From NCBI GenBank assembly GCA_945863085.1, contig CAMBCD010000183.1, positions 1 to 5,955 on the forward strand: a stretch of 5,955 nt of DNA, written 5' to 3'. The translations under genes and the position numbers were made by a program. Under the pieces are notes generated by a model. It did no database searches. It saw nothing but the letters and a program-made list of their open reading frames with translations, and had not been told where the DNA came from. Position 1 is the stretch's first letter. The number at the start of each line of letters is the position of its first letter. Positions 1 through 5,436 of the stretch are shown one piece after another. The DNA comes from Bordetella parapertussis. GTDB taxonomy: Bacteria > Pseudomonadota > Gammaproteobacteria > Burkholderiales > SG8-41.

Positions 1-1037
1 GAAAGATTCTCAGTGCGATGCCCGGGCTGCGTGTGGAGCGTGTCGGCAATCATGCGGTAGTCACCGGCACGGCTTCCAAGCCCAACCTTGCATTGATCAA
101 CAATGCGGTGGGCAAGTATCCCCAGGTGCTGAACATGACGCGTGAGGAAGACGTGACGATGAGGAAGATGGTCTACCTCAAAGTCCAGCTGATCGAGTTC
201 CGCCGGTCGGCTTTCGAAAATCTCGGCATCCAGTGGCAGCAGTCGATCACCGGCCCTACCGGCGGATTCGCGTTTGACGCGATCACATCCGGCGGATTTA
301 CCGCCCGTCAGTCCGATCCGGGACTGGCCGGCGCCGTGCCGGGGCGCGTGGCACCCGGTGCCTTGCCGGGTACTGCCGCACCGCTGCTGCCGGGGCTGCT
401 GCCCCGCGTCAGTCCGCCCGTGGGTTATCTCGGCATCGCCACCAGCATTACTTCACGGATCAATCTCGCCGTGACCAATGGTGATGCCTATATTCTTGCG
501 ACGCCGGAGCTTTCCACCAGAAGCGGCGGTGAAGCCAAATTCCTGGCCGGGGGGCAGATCCCGATCGTGATCCCGGCCACCGGCCTGAGTCCGCCTTCCG
601 TGACCTACAAGGACTACGGCATCAAGCTCATCATCAAACCCGTCGCCGATGCAGACAGCAACATCATGGCGACGATACAGACCGAGGTCAGCGCCATTGA
701 CCCCGCGAATTCGGTCCAGGGCAACCCCGGGTTCCTCAGCCGCCAGACCGATTCCGAGATCAACGTCAAGACCGGCCAGACCATCGTCATGTCGGGACTG
801 GTCAACTCCGATCTTTCCAACCAGGTCGACAAGCTGCCATGGCTGGGCGACCTGCCGGTTCTCGGGGCATTGTTCCGGTCTACCAATTTCCGCAATAACC
901 GCAGTGACCTGGTCGTATTCGTGACTCCGCAGGTATTTGATCCCACGGCCACCCTCAACCGCGAGCGCGTGGAAAAGGGCAAAGACCTGCGCGAACGTTA
1001 CGAGGGATTCATCGGCAAAAAAGGCATTGTTGATTAA
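1..1037 (+). CDS. rcpA: Tad/Flp pilus outer-membrane secretin RcpA/CpaC, 5'-truncated by the window edge
   Basis: This is the C-terminal part of the secretin that forms the outer-membrane channel for the Flp pilus. The frame is open to the left edge (codons from base 3), so the ATG at 18 is internal and the real start lies outside the window. Residues are counted from that Met. Residues 5-40 look like the end of a BON/secretin N-domain (VERVGNHAVVTGTA, ending KYPQVLNM). Residues 51-73 (VYLKVQLIEFRR) open the secretin region. Residues 98-135 are a Gly/Pro/Leu-rich loop. Residues 140-307 are the secretin core: ATPELSTRSGGEAKFLAGGQIPI at 161-183 in shortened form ATPELS...FLAGGQIPI, GIKLIIKP at 201-208, and the family signature LPWLGDLPVLGALFRS at 273-288. 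A charged tail of about 30 residues follows to the TAA at 1035-1037. The assignment as RcpA/CpaC rather than a type II or IVa secretin rests on the tadA-tadB-tadC genes directly downstream. Family assignment is firm. Confidence 0.95.
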   Translation, partial: KILSAMPGLRVERVGNHAVVTGTASKPNLALINNAVGKYPQVLNMTREEDVTMRKMVYLKVQLIEFRRSAFENLGIQWQQSITGPTGGFAFDAITSGGFTARQSDPGLAGAVPGRVAPGALPGTAAPLLPGLLPRVSPPVGYLGIATSITSRINLAVTNGDAYILATPELSTRSGGEAKFLAGGQIPIVIPATGLSPPSVTYKDYGIKLIIKPVADADSNIMATIQTEVSAIDPANSVQGNPGFLSRQTDSEINVKTGQTIVMSGLVNSDLSNQVDKLPWLGDLPVLGALFRSTNFRNNRSDLVVFVTPQVFDPTATLNRERVEKGKDLRERYEGFIGKKGIVD

Positions 1038-1055
1038 GTTGATCGAGTTGATTAA
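1029..1055 (+). repeat. Three tandem 9-bp units across the secretin stop codon
   Basis: Copies 1 and 3 (1029-1037 and 1047-1055) are GTTGATTAA; copy 2 (1038-1046) is GTTGATCGA. The period is a multiple of three, so each unit stays in the secretin frame and encodes Val-Asp-stop, Val-Asp-Arg, Val-Asp-stop. The functional TAA is in copy 1 and a second in-frame TAA is in copy 3 (1053-1055). The repeat fills most of the 32-nt gap before tadA and ends beside its Shine-Dalgarno sequence. It looks like replication slippage at the gene end; no regulatory role is shown. Confidence 0.85.
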
Positions 1056-1059
1056 GGGG
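1054..1059 (+). promoter_or_regulatory. Ribosome binding site of tadA
   Basis: AAGGGG lies 10 nt before the ATG at 1070. It is the only purine-rich match in the short secretin-tadA gap and supports that ATG, which also places the FHA fold right at the protein N-terminus. The spacing is slightly long. The site overlaps the last two bases of the 9-bp tandem repeat. Confidence 0.6.
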
Positions 1060-1069
1060 CAAAAGCGGG

Positions 1070-2809
1070 ATGTTTTCCATCGAAGTCACGAGTCCCAAGG
1101 GGCAAAAAGAAAAAGTCGATTGCGCCATTGACTCCTGTTCCATCGGCAAGGGAGATGAAAATCTGGTGGTCGTGCGTGGCTGGTCGGTGGCCAAGAAACA
1201 CGCGACGATCCGCCAGCGGCCGGACGGTTTTTATGTCGAGGATCACGGCGCGATAGGCGGCACCGAAGTCAACGGCAAGAACATCGACGGACTGCATGGC
1301 CCGCTGAAGTCCGGTGACGTGATCCTGATCGGCGGTTACAGCATTTCCATTGACCAGTCGAGCGCCGCTGCCGCGCCGCCGGTTACTGCTCCGGAAGTTC
1401 GTACTCCGCCACCCGCACCGGCAGCGCCCAGGCCGGCACCTGCGGCCGTCGCACCGCTTGCTTCGCCCCCGGCTCCCGCCGCGACGGCTGAAGAAACCGC
1501 GGCCTCGCATGCGGTTGTGTCCAAAGCCATCCAGGAAATCAACGAGGCACGCAACAAGGTGCACCTGAAGCTGATCCAGGCCATGGATCTGCGCCGCCTT
1601 GATGTGTCGCGCATGGCCGAGCAGGAACTGCGGGACACCACCAAGGCCATGATTGACGAAATCATTGCCAACGACAAAAGTTTCCCCGCGAACCTCGACA
1701 AGGCGCGCATCGGCAAGCTGGTTCTCGATGAGGTCGTCGGCCTCGGTCCGCTGGAGGACCTGCTGGCCGACCCGACGGTGACCGAGATCATGGTCAATCG
1801 GTATGACCAGATTTATGTCGAACGCAAGGGCAAACTGACGCTGTCCGAAATCACGTTCTCCGGTGAAAAGGCGGTGGTCGGCGCCATCGAGCGCATTGTT
1901 GCGCCGCTCGGCCGCCGCATCGACGAATCATCGCCGATGGTGGATGCGCGGCTGAAGGACGGTTCCCGCGTCAATGCCGTGATTCCGCCGCTGGCGCTGA
2001 AGGGCGCCAACATCACCATCCGCAAATTCTCCAAGGAAAAGTTGAAGGACAAGGACCTGATCAAATTCGGCTCGATCACCGCCGAAATGATGGGGTTCAT
2101 GGAGCAGGCCGTGCTGCATGCCTGCAACATCGTCATTTCAGGCGGCACCGGTTCCGGTAAAACCACGCTGCTGAACGTACTGTCGAATTACATCCCCGAT
2201 GACGAACGCATCATCACCGTCGAGGATGCGGCCGAATTGCAACTGTCGCAGCCGCACATCATTTCCCTGGAATCGCGCCCGCCCAATTCCGAGGGCAAAG
2301 GGGCAGTACACATCCGCGACCTGGTCAAAAACTGCTTGCGCATGCGCCCGGACCGGATCGTCGTCGGCGAGTGCCGCGGCGGCGAAGCCCTCGACATGCT
2401 GCAGGCGATGAACACCGGCCATGACGGCTCGCTGACCACCGCGCATGCCAACACCCCGCGCGACTGTCTGGCGCGGCTGGAGGTGATGACACTGATGTCG
2501 GGCCTGGATCTGCCGATACGCGCCATTCGCGAGCAGATTGCTTCCGCGGTGCACGTCATCATCCAGCAAAGCCGTTTCCCCGATGGCTCGCGCAAGGTGA
2601 CCCACATTTCCGAAATCACCGGGATGGAGGGCGAAGTCATCCAGATGCAGGATATTTTCCTGTTCAAGCAGGACGGGTATGACGAGAACGGAAAAATAAA
2701 AGGCAAGTTTGTCGCCACCGGCAACATCCCGGAGCTCTACCAGGAGCTCCAGCAGCGCGGCATATCCGTCGACCTGAGCCTGTTCAAACCGCCGGAAGGC
2801 CGGCTCTGA
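1070..2809 (+). CDS. tadA: Tad pilus assembly/secretion ATPase TadA (CpaF) with N-terminal FHA domain
   Basis: This is the cytoplasmic hexameric secretion ATPase (T2SSE/VirB11-like, GspE superfamily) that powers Flp pilus assembly. It has 579 residues. Residues 1-95 are an FHA domain: IGKGDEN at 25-31 (Lys where Arg is usual), SVAKKHA at 39-45 matching the SxxH-type phosphothreonine-binding region, NG at 68-69, and GDVILIGGY at 82-90. Residues 97-145 are an Ala/Pro-rich linker. Residues 145-215 are helical. Residues 217-340 hold the N-terminal ATPase domain (GLGPLEDLL, then DARLKDGSRVNAVIPP). The catalytic core has Walker A GGTGSGKTT at 358-366, the Asp box VEDAAELQL at 384-392, the Walker B region RIVVGECRGGEA at 429-440, and the His box TGHDGSLTTAHAN at 449-461. 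All catalytic motifs are intact. CpaF proteins without FHA are usually shorter. The stop overlaps the tadB start by 1 nt. The FHA domain suggests control by protein Thr phosphorylation or a phospho-partner; this is inference, and no kinase is in the window. Confidence 0.97.
   Translation: MFSIEVTSPKGQKEKVDCAIDSCSIGKGDENLVVVRGWSVAKKHATIRQRPDGFYVEDHGAIGGTEVNGKNIDGLHGPLKSGDVILIGGYSISIDQSSAAAAPPVTAPEVRTPPPAPAAPRPAPAAVAPLASPPAPAATAEETAASHAVVSKAIQEINEARNKVHLKLIQAMDLRRLDVSRMAEQELRDTTKAMIDEIIANDKSFPANLDKARIGKLVLDEVVGLGPLEDLLADPTVTEIMVNRYDQIYVERKGKLTLSEITFSGEKAVVGAIERIVAPLGRRIDESSPMVDARLKDGSRVNAVIPPLALKGANITIRKFSKEKLKDKDLIKFGSITAEMMGFMEQAVLHACNIVISGGTGSGKTTLLNVLSNYIPDDERIITVEDAAELQLSQPHIISLESRPPNSEGKGAVHIRDLVKNCLRMRPDRIVVGECRGGEALDMLQAMNTGHDGSLTTAHANTPRDCLARLEVMTLMSGLDLPIRAIREQIASAVHVIIQQSRFPDGSRKVTHISEITGMEGEVIQMQDIFLFKQDGYDENGKIKGKFVATGNIPELYQELQQRGISVDLSLFKPPEGRL
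2791..2804 (+). promoter_or_regulatory. tadB Shine-Dalgarno inside a small GC hairpin at the end of tadA
   Basis: GGAAGG at 2794-2799 sits 9 nt before the tadB ATG at 2809 and is the best ribosome-binding match. It is embedded in a perfect 5-bp GC stem with a 4-nt loop: GCCGG (2791-2795), AAGG, CCGGC (2800-2804). Part of the Shine-Dalgarno would be paired and part in the loop. Ribosomes finishing tadA would melt it, which fits coupling through the TGATG junction. The stem is short and may be a chance product of GC-rich codons. Confidence 0.45.
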
Positions 2810-3669
2810 TGTTCGAAAGCCTTGACGCACTGCTGGCGATACTGGCTTTCATCGGCATCGTCATTTTCTGGTCGATCATCCAGGTCGGGCGCGACCTGAT
2901 GTCCAAACAAAAGCAGAGCATCACCCGCCAGTCGGAAGAAGAGGGCGGGCTGCGCGACATGTTCATCGCGGTTGATCCGCAGAAACTCTTCTACTACAAC
3001 ATGGCCGCGTTGTTCATTGTGCCGGGGCTGTTGTGGGGGTTTACCGAAAATGCGGTGCTGGTGGTTGGTGCAGCCATTTTCATCATCATTTTTCCAAGAC
3101 TGTATATACGCTGGCTGAAGAAACGCCGTTTTGACCAATTCGAAAAGCAGCTGCCGGATGCATTGCTGATGGTGTCCGGTGCGATGCGTGCCGGCGCCAG
3201 CCTGACCGTGGCGATGGAAAGCATGGTCAAGGAACAGAAGCCCCCGCTGGCGCAGGAATTTGACCTGCTGCTGCGCGAGCAGCGCGTGGGTGTGGATTTC
3301 GATACGGCGCTGAAGAACATGGAAAAACGCCTGCCGATCCAGGACTTCATCATGGTGGTGTCAGGCATGCGCATTTCCCGCGAGGTCGGCGGCAACCTTG
3401 CCGACATTCTGGAAACCCTGGCCGACACGCTGCGCATGAAGCACCAGATGGAAGGCAAGATCAAGGCGTTGACCGCGCAAGGCAAGATGCAGGGACTGGT
3501 GATGACCAGCCTGCCGCTGTTTCTGATGTTCATCCTGACCCACATGGAGCCGGAGGCGATGGCGCCGCTGTATGACACGCTGGTCGGCTGGGCCACGCTG
3601 TCGGTGATTGCTGTGATGGAAGTGATCGGTTACGTGGCGATCCAGAAAATCGTGAGCATCGACGTATGA
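2809..3669 (+). CDS. tadB: Tad pilus inner-membrane platform protein TadB (T2SSF/GspF family)
   Basis: TadB is one of two polytopic inner-membrane proteins on which the TadA ATPase acts. It has 286 residues, normal for the family. A hydrophobic segment lies at about 7-25, followed by a charged stretch (30-50) and two more segments at about 62-96. The cytoplasmic T2SSF domain spans about 112-237: FEKQLPDALLMVSGAMRAGASL at 111-132 in outline (key residues LPDAL, AMRAGASL), then REQRVGVDFDTAL at 156-168 and ISREVGGNLADILETLADTLR at 189-209 (key residues EVGGNLADIL). Two C-terminal membrane segments lie at about 228-245 and 258-282. The start is fixed by the TGATG overlap with tadA and a good Shine-Dalgarno at 2794-2799. 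Its end overlaps tadC by 4 nt. Nothing looks broken or missing. TadB rather than TadC is inferred from position and from the sequence type of the helix-rich domain. Confidence 0.95.
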   Translation: MFESLDALLAILAFIGIVIFWSIIQVGRDLMSKQKQSITRQSEEEGGLRDMFIAVDPQKLFYYNMAALFIVPGLLWGFTENAVLVVGAAIFIIIFPRLYIRWLKKRRFDQFEKQLPDALLMVSGAMRAGASLTVAMESMVKEQKPPLAQEFDLLLREQRVGVDFDTALKNMEKRLPIQDFIMVVSGMRISREVGGNLADILETLADTLRMKHQMEGKIKALTAQGKMQGLVMTSLPLFLMFILTHMEPEAMAPLYDTLVGWATLSVIAVMEVIGYVAIQKIVSIDV

Positions 3670-4553
3670 GCCTGGAAACCGTGATCCCGATGCTGATTGC
3701 GCTGCTGATTGGCGGCTCAGTGCTGATATTCGCCATCGGCCTGCCCAAGCTCAAAAGCGAGGTGCCGGACGAAGACCGGGCCTACATGGATCCCTTGCCG
3801 CCCCTGTTGCGGCTGTCCTGGCCCCTGGTGCGTTTTCTCGAATATCACCTCTGCCAGTTCATCCCCGCGGATTCGCTGGAAAAAACCCATAAACGGCTGG
3901 CGATGACCGGTGTGAGTTACCTGGTGAATGCCGAGCAGTTCTACGCCATCCGCCTGCTGTCGACGCTGGGCGGTTTCGGCATGATGTGGATTTGCCTGCA
4001 CCTGCTGGAGACCAGCTCGACCAACACGCTGCTGGTGGGCCTGCTGGTGGGTTATTTTTATCCGGACATCTGGCTCTCGGATGTACGCGGCCGGCGCGCC
4101 AAGGCCGTGCAGCGGACCCTGCCGTCGTACTTGGATTTCATCACCATGGCGGTGGAAGCGGGTCTCAACATGACCGGCGCCATCAGCCAGGCGATGGACA
4201 AGGGGCCGCCCGGACCCTTGAAGCACGAGTTTTACATGGTGGTGCGGGATCTGCGTTCCGGACTGCCGCGCGCCGATGCGCTGCGGCGCATGGAAGGCCG
4301 CTTGCAGATGACGGAGATTTCGAGTTTTGTCGGCACGGTGATCCAGGCGGAAAAAATGGGCGCCAGCCTCGGCGCGGCCCTCCGCGGGCAGGCCGAGCAG
4401 CGGCGTGTCGAACGTTTTCAGCGCGCCGAAAAACTGGCCATGGAAGCGCCGGTCAAACTGATCGGTCCGCTGATGATGTTCATCTTTCCCGTGACTTTCA
4501 TCGTCCTCGGATTCCCCATCGTGATGAAATTCCTCAATTCCGGAGTGGTGTAG
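3666..4553 (+). CDS. tadC: Tad pilus inner-membrane platform protein TadC (T2SSF/GspF family)
   Basis: TadC is the partner of TadB in the inner-membrane assembly platform. It has 295 residues, typical for the family. A membrane segment lies at about 5-26, a polar/proline-containing stretch follows (30-85), then two segments at about 95-113 and 118-135. The T2SSF domain spans about 152-283: LPSYLDFITMAVEAGLNMTGAI at 152-173 in outline (key residues VEAGLNMTGAI), then VVRDLRSGLPRADALRRME at 192-210, FVGTVIQAEKMGASLGAALR at 221-240, and QRAEKLAMEAPVKLIGPLM at 252-270. A last hydrophobic segment at 266-290 ends the protein. The spacing of VEAG, L.SGLPRAEAL-like and QAEKMG-like motifs is characteristic of TadC. 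The start is the ATG of an ATGA overlap with tadB. No strong Shine-Dalgarno precedes it, so translation probably depends on coupling to tadB. The stop is TAG, 8 nt before the next gene. Confidence 0.95.
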   Translation: MSLETVIPMLIALLIGGSVLIFAIGLPKLKSEVPDEDRAYMDPLPPLLRLSWPLVRFLEYHLCQFIPADSLEKTHKRLAMTGVSYLVNAEQFYAIRLLSTLGGFGMMWICLHLLETSSTNTLLVGLLVGYFYPDIWLSDVRGRRAKAVQRTLPSYLDFITMAVEAGLNMTGAISQAMDKGPPGPLKHEFYMVVRDLRSGLPRADALRRMEGRLQMTEISSFVGTVIQAEKMGASLGAALRGQAEQRRVERFQRAEKLAMEAPVKLIGPLMMFIFPVTFIVLGFPIVMKFLNSGVV

Positions 4554-4555
4554 GG
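4552..4555 (+). promoter_or_regulatory. Ribosome binding site of the DUF192 gene, overlapping the tadC stop
   Basis: AGGG, whose first two bases belong to the TAG stop of tadC, lies 6 nt before the ATG at 4562. This spacing selects 4562 as the start even though the same frame stays open far upstream through tadC. Homology to DUF192 also begins only after this point. Confidence 0.5.
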
Positions 4556-4561
4556 CCTGCA

Positions 4562-4921
4562 ATGCGGCTTGGTGCATTGTTCGATCAGAACCGGGGGCAT
4601 TGCGTGCTGCAGACAGTATGGAAAGCCGCCAATGCCTGGGAGCGCATGCGCGGGCTTCTTGGCCGGGCCCGTCTGGGAGACAGCGAAGCCTTGTTGCTTG
4701 AGCCCTGCAGTTCTGTACATTGCATGGGCATGCGTTACCCGCTGGACCTCGCGTATATCGACCGGCAGGGCCGCGTCTGCAAACTGGTTTACGGCTTGAA
4801 GCCCTGGCGGTTTTCCGCCAGCCTGCAGGCCCATGCCACGCTGGAACTGGCGGAGGGCGCACTGGCCGCGACCGGGATCCGGCTGGGCGATGTGGTCGCC
4901 TGGCGCGAGGGCGCGGCATGA
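4562..4921 (+). CDS. DUF192 family protein embedded in the tad operon
   Basis: This is a 119-residue DUF192 (UPF0127-type) protein whose biochemical role is not established. The family pattern is visible: RMRGLLGR at 28-35, an acidic/hydrophobic strand EALLLEP at 42-48, SVHCMGMRYPLDLAYIDRQGRV at 51-72 in outline (key residues H53, M55, M57, D62, D67), and a C-terminal ATLELAEGALAATGIRLGD at 92-110 followed by VVAW. Many relatives have Thr or Phe where Cys54 stands here. There are four Cys residues (14, 49, 54, 73). No signal peptide or membrane segment is seen, so it is probably cytoplasmic. The frame is open for more than 500 nt upstream inside tadC, but that part is a shadow of tadC. The ATG at 4562 has a Shine-Dalgarno and matches the domain start. 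It sits 8 nt after tadC and overlaps the next gene by 4 nt (ATGA), so it is co-translated with pilus genes. A helper role in pilus assembly is inference from position alone. Confidence 0.88.
   Translation: MRLGALFDQNRGHCVLQTVWKAANAWERMRGLLGRARLGDSEALLLEPCSSVHCMGMRYPLDLAYIDRQGRVCKLVYGLKPWRFSASLQAHATLELAEGALAATGIRLGDVVAWREGAA
4907..4910 (+). promoter_or_regulatory. Ribosome binding site of tadD
   Basis: GAGG (continuing into a fourth G at 4911) lies 7 nt before the ATG at 4918, inside the last codons of the DUF192 gene. It favours 4918 over the in-frame ATG at 4720, which would add a stretch with no signal-peptide character that merely overlaps the DUF192 gene. Confidence 0.5.
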
Positions 4922-5436
4922 TCCGGGAGTGCACCGTGCATACAGGCAGATTGTTGATCACGTTTTTGGCTGTGGCCCTGCTTGCGGCCTGCCAAACCAT
5001 CAGCGGCACAACGGATTTGCCGCAACGCAGTGACCTGTTCCAGTTGAGCAATGAAGCCCAGCTCGCCTATGAGTCGGGCGAGGATGCCCAGGCCGAGAAA
5101 CTATACATGGCGCTGCTGCGACAAACACCGAACGATCCCGAGGTCTGGTTCCGGCTGGGCAATCTTTATGCGCGGGCGCACCGACCTGATGCCGCAGCCG
5201 ATGCCTACCAGCGCGTGCTGTCGATCAACGGCAATGAAGCGCGCGCCTGGTACAACCTCGGGATCGTGCGCTTGCGCCAGGGATGGGCGGCAATGATCCA
5301 GGCCCATGACAAGACCAATGCCGACAATCCGCTGTTCATCGAAAGCGAAAAATTGATCCGGCATCTCGAAAAAACCCCCGGCTTGCCGATCCCGCTGAAT
5401 AAATCGCCGCCCAATGAATCGCCGCCAAAAAAATAA
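4918..5436 (+). CDS. tadD: TadD-like TPR lipoprotein
   Basis: This is a predicted lipoprotein of 172 residues in the tadD position. TadD proteins are TPR lipoproteins thought to help the secretin assemble or localise in the outer membrane. With the start at 4918 the N-terminus is a lipoprotein signal peptide: Arg11, hydrophobic LLITFLAVALLAA, and lipobox LAAC with Cys25 as the lipid anchor. Residues 44-76 (NEAQLAYESGEDAQAEKLY, then PNDPEVW) and 77-110 (RLGNLYARAHRPDAAADAYQ, then GNEARAW) are two TPR units, and WYNLGIVRLRQG at 111-122 begins a third that is not completed. The protein is shorter than many TadD proteins. The C-terminus is a small Pro/Lys-rich tail with a five-residue repeat (NKSPP, NESPP). 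The gene overlaps DUF192 by 4 nt and the downstream tadE-like gene by 23 nt. Lipoprotein and TPR calls are firm; the name tadD rests on context. Confidence 0.88.
   Translation: MIRECTVHTGRLLITFLAVALLAACQTISGTTDLPQRSDLFQLSNEAQLAYESGEDAQAEKLYMALLRQTPNDPEVWFRLGNLYARAHRPDAAADAYQRVLSINGNEARAWYNLGIVRLRQGWAAMIQAHDKTNADNPLFIESEKLIRHLEKTPGLPIPLNKSPPNESPPKK
5398..5427 (+). repeat. 15-bp tandem duplication at the tadD/tadE junction
   Basis: Unit 1 (5398-5412) is AATAAATCGCCGCCC and unit 2 (5413-5427) is AATGAATCGCCGCCA; 13 of 15 bases agree. In the tadD frame they encode NKSPP and NESPP. The A-to-G difference at the fourth position of unit 2 makes the ATG (5414-5416) used as the tadE start; unit 1 has ATA there. 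The repeat therefore lies both in the tadD tail and on the tadE initiation site. Confidence 0.85.

Noticed and set aside
18..20. ATG at base 18 as the start of the secretin gene
   Set aside because: The frame is open to the left edge, there is no ribosome binding site, and the protein would begin in the middle of an N-terminal secretin subdomain, so the gene is simply cut by the window.
1052..1564. Minus-strand 170-codon frame over the FHA/linker part of tadA, and similar minus-strand frames over tadA, tadB and tadD
   Set aside because: All are antisense to genes with clear domains and show only Arg/Ser/Gly-rich composition typical of shadow frames.
2731..2750. 7-bp inverted repeat GGAGCTC / GAGCTCC with a 6-nt loop near the end of tadA
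   Set aside because: It results from two similar codon pairs (Glu-Leu twice), lies within coding sequence, has no T-run after it and is too far from a gene end to be a terminator.
3099..3112. AT-rich TGTATATA stretch resembling a -10 element inside tadB
   Set aside because: No matching -35 box at proper spacing and it lies in the middle of a gene with no start downstream that needs it.
3986..4561. Upstream extension of the DUF192 frame through tadC, which would give a 311-residue protein
   Set aside because: The extra part is tadC read in another frame, has no domain similarity, and the ATG at 4562 with its Shine-Dalgarno matches the start of DUF192 homology.
4720..4917. Upstream ATG for the tadD frame, which would add 66 residues
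   Set aside because: It would bury the lipoprotein signal peptide and lipobox inside the protein and overlap most of DUF192. The ATG at 4918 gives a clean signal peptide and an ATGA junction.
3717..5051. A 444-codon open frame on the minus strand across tadC, the DUF192 gene and the start of tadD
   Set aside because: It lies antisense to three well-supported genes, has low-complexity Arg/His/Gln-rich composition and no recognisable domain. Long antisense frames are expected where codons are GC-biased.
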